Shown in pieces: positions 62,201-64,000 of a stretch of DNA of 64,000 bases (positions within the stretch are counted from its first letter, which is position 1; every line of letters starts with the position of its first letter). Source of the DNA: Cyrtodaria siliqua (lineage: Eukaryota > Mollusca > Bivalvia > Adapedonta > Hiatellidae); NCBI GenBank assembly GCA_037043455.1, contig JAWPHD010011004.1, positions 23,714 through 87,713 of the forward strand, read 5' to 3'. The translations under genes were made by a program, and so were the position numbers. A model generated the notes under the pieces. The model had not been told where the DNA came from and did not search any database. It saw only the letters and a program-made list of their open reading frames with translations.

Positions 62201-63822
62201 TACTCTTTGATTAACCACGAGTGTGGTGTTGCTTATGATAACACAAGTAAGGCTATTAAAACGTTTACTAAAATCAGTAAACGTGTACACGAGGCGTTGT
62301 ACATGAACCGTAACCGTGTACACAAATGTGGGGTCCGGGGGCATATTCTTTTTTTGATTCTGAGACGCAATTTCCTGCATTCTGGGGTCCAAAATAACAT
62401 AAAATTTACTCAAACACTTACTGTAAATCAAGTTGTTTTCAGCATTTCGGAATTCAAAATTGGAAACAGTCTCGCCAGAATGTGGACACTTGGCAAGCAT
62501 GGACTATTATAATATGTAAATTACGTTGACACCAACGTAAGTACTTGAAATTTCAACATAACTGAAAGCTGGCGACAATCCTAATTACGATGTCGATGCT
62601 ATGAATCAAAATTATCAGCCAGCCACTCAAATATTTTCCAATTGTCGGCCATAGTAGGTCATGACATCAGACCAGAATCTCGTGAGACTCTTGTTCTGTA
62701 CTACATTTTCCAAATAAGGAGCGTTATTTCTATATTTTAAAACATGTTTACATTTCGTGGGAAATGATAAATTCAACTGTATTGGGAGTAATCTCAAATG
62801 AACTTTGATCTGTACAATAAAACTTATGAAAATAATTAGTTCACATGAACGGTGATTTGTAATATTACTCTGGTAAGACCAGTGTTTTTTAAAACTTTTA
62901 TTGGGATTATTGGGAATAAAACACAAAGAATACTCGTGTAACTGTTTACAGATTTTGTAAATGTTTAGGACCAGCATTGTACACATAAATGTGTAAACGT
63001 TTCATCCGTAAACACAAGATGTGCATCCGGTTCTACGGTTTATGAGAGACTGCCTCACCTAGATGTAAAGGTGGGAGATTAAACGTAAGTGCGCATTACA
63101 CAACATATCCTTTGACTCTGGGCAGTAGAAATTACAAATGTATTTAGATAACTTACACTTCTAGGACCTGTTCTTGTTGACTTTGAACGTTGGACTGTGC
63201 CAACCAATACAGGTCGACTCATTTCTGGAACACTTGTGCGAGATCTTTGCAGCTTGATAGTGTACACACTTGAGTCTTTTTCTGATACAATTGGGGGCAA
63301 TGGTTTTTTCACAGAGAAAGCAGAACCTGATCGGGAACCACTTCCTGAAGATGAACCACTGTTTGCATTTTTATGTCCCTTTACTTTAGAAGTCTTTTTA
63401 GAAGACGATTCTTCTGGCATATCTTGGCGTCGAAGCATTTCCTTCAGTTTTTTATTCATCTTGTATGCCTCTTGAAGTAAAATCTCAGTATCCTCCTCTG
63501 TTAAATCAACAGTTTCAAGCATGTGAATAATTTGCTCTGGATCATTCATGTCATTTATATCAACTTCAGTATTTGAACTCTTTCTCGTAGGTTCGCCTCT
63601 AGATTTTGGCATTGAATCAAATCCATTTTGTTGAAATTTATCCAATGAAGATTCATCATGATTACTGGCTTCACTTTCTGTGTCAGAATCATCATTCGGC
63701 CTTTCTTTCTGTTTTACCAAAGGTTTCGGCTGAGGTGAATCATTTTGTAATTCCAATCGCTGATTTAAATCAAGTACATCGGATATACCCATATCATCAT
63801 TAACGGTGTCCTTCGATGCCAT
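50142..63822 (-). CDS. Unrecognised acidic coiled-coil protein, first and last exons
   Basis: A first coding exon (63822-63157, 222 codons, ending in phase 0) and a probable terminal exon (50222-50142, phase 0, 26 codons plus stop) on the same strand join in frame. If nothing lies between them the protein has 248 residues. Residues 1-90 are acidic and polar (DDSDTESEASNHDESSLDKF). Residues about 92-132 form a helical or coiled-coil stretch (EQIIHMLETVDLTEEDTEIL and YKMNKKLKEMLRRQ). A Ser/Gly linker (NSGSSSGSGSRSGS) and a basic Ser/Arg region (IKLQRSRTS, VQRSKSTRTG) follow. The last exon is Lys-rich and ends SEWNNRFNFT. The layout resembles small cytoskeletal or centrosomal coiled-coil proteins, but the family is not recognised and internal exons may be missing. 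Confidence 0.6.
50223..51134. other. Intron or intergenic, with a GGGGAACAAGGGAACAT repeat
   Basis: 50530-50690 holds four to five loose copies of TGGGGAACAAGGGAACATTG. The ORFs crossing it are repeat-derived. Nothing else was recognised. Confidence 0.5.
51135..51545 (+). pseudogene. Decayed protein-primed type DNA polymerase B fragment
   Basis: Short frames on the plus strand match the polymerase module of type-B DNA polymerases of Maverick/Polinton-like elements: NRPCFVGMCILDLSK and MYDFHYNYI in the frame from 51272, then a TDTDS catalytic motif near 51450 in a shifted frame, followed by YEIKTKDVY. Stops and frameshifts break it, and no TIRs, integrase or capsid genes accompany it. It is a dead fragment of a polintovirus-like or related element. 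Confidence 0.75.
51867..52033. repeat. Three tandem 56-bp units
   Basis: Each reads ATTACCAGTATTGAAAAACT, AACCAGACAACATGTCGAGT, TTTAAAxATTCCC. Few differences exist between the first two units; the third is slightly diverged and runs into an (AT)n tract. Confidence 0.9.
52034..52674. other. Unassigned AT-rich DNA
   Basis: No reliable exon or repeat. A weak minus-strand splice-like ORF at about 52386-52343 was considered and rejected. Confidence 0.4.
52675..53518. mobile_element. hAT-like non-autonomous element
   Basis: The ends are CAGGGCTCCAAG at 52675 and the inverted CTTGGAGCCCTG ending at 53518, enclosing 844 bp. Subterminal sequences rich in GCCC/GGGC (CTTGCCCTGA, ACTAGCCCGACGGGCAA) lie at both ends. 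CAGGG ends and size fit hAT elements. A clean 8-bp target duplication was not found (only TATGT-like overlap). Confidence 0.7.
53541..53815. repeat. 138-bp tandem duplication
   Basis: TGTTTTAAAGGGATTGTCGA starts both units, at 53541 and 53679. Each ends near CACTTGACCAGACxCCATGA. The unit begins with a TTTAAAGGGATTGTCGACAAT palindrome-like motif. Confidence 0.88.
53878..53930. mobile_element. Partial TTAA-flanked MITE end
   Basis: TTAA at 53874-53877 is followed by AGGGACATCTGCCAATCTTG, as in the family at 20560. The copy breaks off where the next repeat begins. Confidence 0.55.
53931..55100 (+). repeat. Tandem-core element, unassigned family
   Basis: It starts near GCATGGCAGACACTTAGG with GTCCGTCGTACGTCGTC. 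Cores of 200-250 bp contain TTGGCCATAACTTG, TTCATGAAACTTCACAxA and AGAGTTATGCCCC. The ORFs in it are spurious. Confidence 0.6.
55131..56969 (+). mobile_element. Family-A tandem-core element, copy A7
   Basis: The start is TTTAGCTCTACTGATCAG, followed by CCGTCCGTCCGTCTGTC. Five dimeric cores follow, the first shortened, then ATCAGTAGAGCTTCAAGG, hairpin AGGTCA-T-TGACCT at 56953-56965 and CTCTTG followed by TT. Confidence 0.85.
57101..57290. repeat. Tandem 21-bp array with TAACTGTTA palindrome
   Basis: About nine units of CTAACTGTTAGCAATATAAAC, some mutated (AATGTTAGAAATATAAAC). Each carries the near-palindrome CTAACxGTTAG. Confidence 0.88.
57291..57549. other. Unassigned spacer
   Basis: Nothing recognised. 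Confidence 0.4.
57559..57993. mobile_element. TIR element with 9-bp target duplication, copy 2
   Basis: CCTCGATGG flanks it at 57550-57558 and 57994-58002. The 435-bp body is the inverted counterpart of 21696-22153 at high identity, including the GGTTACGTCATAC and TTCCCGCCAAAACG stretches. Different flanking duplications at the two copies show two separate insertions, not a segmental duplication. Confidence 0.85.
57994..58256. other. Unassigned spacer
   Basis: No feature recognised. Confidence 0.4.
58257..60556 (-). mobile_element. Family-B tandem-core element, copy B2
   Basis: An inverted copy relative to B1. It begins CAAGAGGCCCAAGAGGGCCT, then GGACGCTCTACTGGC, and has about ten cores (ACCATTTGAACAAACTTGGT, AGGACCATAAGCTTATAG, AACCTCTGGCTCTTG). 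The end is CAGACGGACGACGGACGACAG and CCCATAAGCTAAAAAC. A 170-bp A-rich tract at 58553-58725 has expanded near the hairpin end. The ORFs across the cores are repeat-derived. Confidence 0.82.
58553..58725. repeat. A-rich low-complexity tract
   Basis: Nearly pure adenine with scattered T and G inside element B2. Confidence 0.9.
60590..60725. repeat. Two copies of a block containing an octamer motif
   Basis: GGCGTAATATGCAAATGAGTTA at about 60606 and AGCGTAATATGCAAATGAGTTA at about 60703 are direct repeats about 97 bp apart, each preceded by AAAATAGCAGG. Each holds ATGCAAAT, the POU octamer. Confidence 0.75.
60726..61739. other. Unassigned DNA with nested inverted repeats
   Basis: No exon recognised. 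61202-61278 contains two interleaved inverted pairs, listed under findings. A (CT)n run at 61389-61402 precedes a CAG but no open frame follows. Confidence 0.45.
61740..62172 (+). pseudogene. Gypsy-type RT fragment with an internal tandem repeat
   Basis: The plus-strand frame reads FRFLGLPMGLRNSQDIFNRK and INEALEGLSGIKSIVDNL, a degenerate RT segment reaching the catalytic region, where VDD is replaced by VDN. After the tandem repeat it resumes with AREIGLRFNPDKCE, the segment that normally follows. No flanking LTR is visible. Confidence 0.75.
61890..62094. repeat. Four tandem 52-bp units derived from RT
   Basis: Units start GCCCTCGAGGGGTTATCTGG at 61890, 61942, 61994 and 62046 with a constant 52-bp period. 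A 52-bp unit shifts frame each time. The units are almost identical. Confidence 0.93.
62173..63156. other. Unassigned, presumed intron of the minus-strand gene
   Basis: Opposing ORFs of up to 131 codons at 62105-62512 and one of 119 codons at 62986-62627 occur, but none has recognisable domains or convincing splice borders. Confidence 0.4.
63157..63822 (-). CDS. First coding exon of the acidic coiled-coil protein gene
   Basis: ATG at 63822-63820 follows a stop-containing AT-rich leader. The 222-codon frame ends GPRS with an AGT|GTAAGT donor at 63156. The frame also stays open past the donor, but that part lacks the compositional pattern and is judged intronic. Confidence 0.82.
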
Positions 63823-64000
63823 GTTTTTTAAATTTTAGAATTTATTTATCGTAAAACACACACATTCCTTTCACTCGGTAACCTAACTTTCACTAACAAG
63901 CGTCATTTGAAACGGAAATGGCAACGCAGCGCTCCAGTCCAAGGGAAGTAATTCTTATGGTACTATTTCAGACTGGATCCACTGATTTTTCTGTTGTAAC
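63823..64000 (-). promoter_or_regulatory. Upstream region of the acidic coiled-coil protein gene
   Basis: AT-rich leader followed upstream by GC-richer DNA (AAATGGCAACGCAGCGCTCC). No TATA box at a convincing place; the transcription start is unknown. Confidence 0.3.

Noticed and set aside
62117..62512. 131-codon plus-strand ORF and its antisense counterpart
   Set aside because: Only the first 20 codons are RT-derived; the rest shows no recognisable protein features.
62627..62986. 119-codon minus-strand ORF
   Set aside because: No domain, no splice partners in phase, and composition like the surrounding AT-rich DNA.

Overview
The window is animal nuclear DNA: intron-split genes with GT/AG junctions, low coding density, and dense transposable elements. 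The repeat types (tandem-core elements with GACGGACGGAC-like microsatellites, tRNA-derived SINEs, many small TIR elements) point to a bivalve mollusc. That assignment is inferred from repeat style and one recognised gene, not from a database match.

Three host genes can be assembled from splice signals and reading frame. (1) Minus strand, 21625 down to 1892: the first four coding exons of an adenosine-deaminase-like gene (ADAL, N6-methyl-AMP deaminase family); the rest lies beyond the left edge. (2) Plus strand, 30561 to 43597: a complete six-exon gene for a 307-residue protein of unrecognised family. (3) Minus strand, 63822 down to 50142: a first coding exon of 222 codons and a probable terminal exon of 26 codons, family not recognised. 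Genes 1 and 2 are divergent; genes 2 and 3 converge.

Nearly everything else is mobile or repetitive. From left to right: a 20-24 bp minisatellite with a SINE inside it; an array of one abundant element (here family A, 155-165 bp core repeats starting at AGTAGTCGCTAC) at 3.6-17.2 kb; a 5.58-kb pogo/Tigger-type DNA transposon inserted into one family-A copy, with a long open transposase and an extra 108-codon ORF; small TIR elements around ADAL exons 1-3; a 2.2-kb element with 460-bp direct terminal repeats in a LINE tail; a rearranged LINE; a broken Gypsy-type element whose 3' LTR remnant lies just upstream of the first coding exon of gene 2; SINEs; further tandem-core families (B, C, D); a decayed protein-primed type DNA polymerase B fragment; a hAT-like TIR element; and another broken Gypsy fragment.

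The tandem-core families share one architecture. A short motif near one end recurs inverted near the other end, beside a small hairpin and a fixed terminus (CTTG or CTAG). This resembles non-autonomous Helentron/Helitron elements. In family A the terminal hairpin is itself AGGTCA-A-TGACCT, a perfect IR-1 nuclear-receptor motif. Other points of interest are a TIR element with 9-bp target duplications 71 bp upstream of the ADAL start codon, an 86-bp duplication in gene 2 that creates two competing splice acceptors (one leading to an early stop), and minisatellites abutting two host splice sites.
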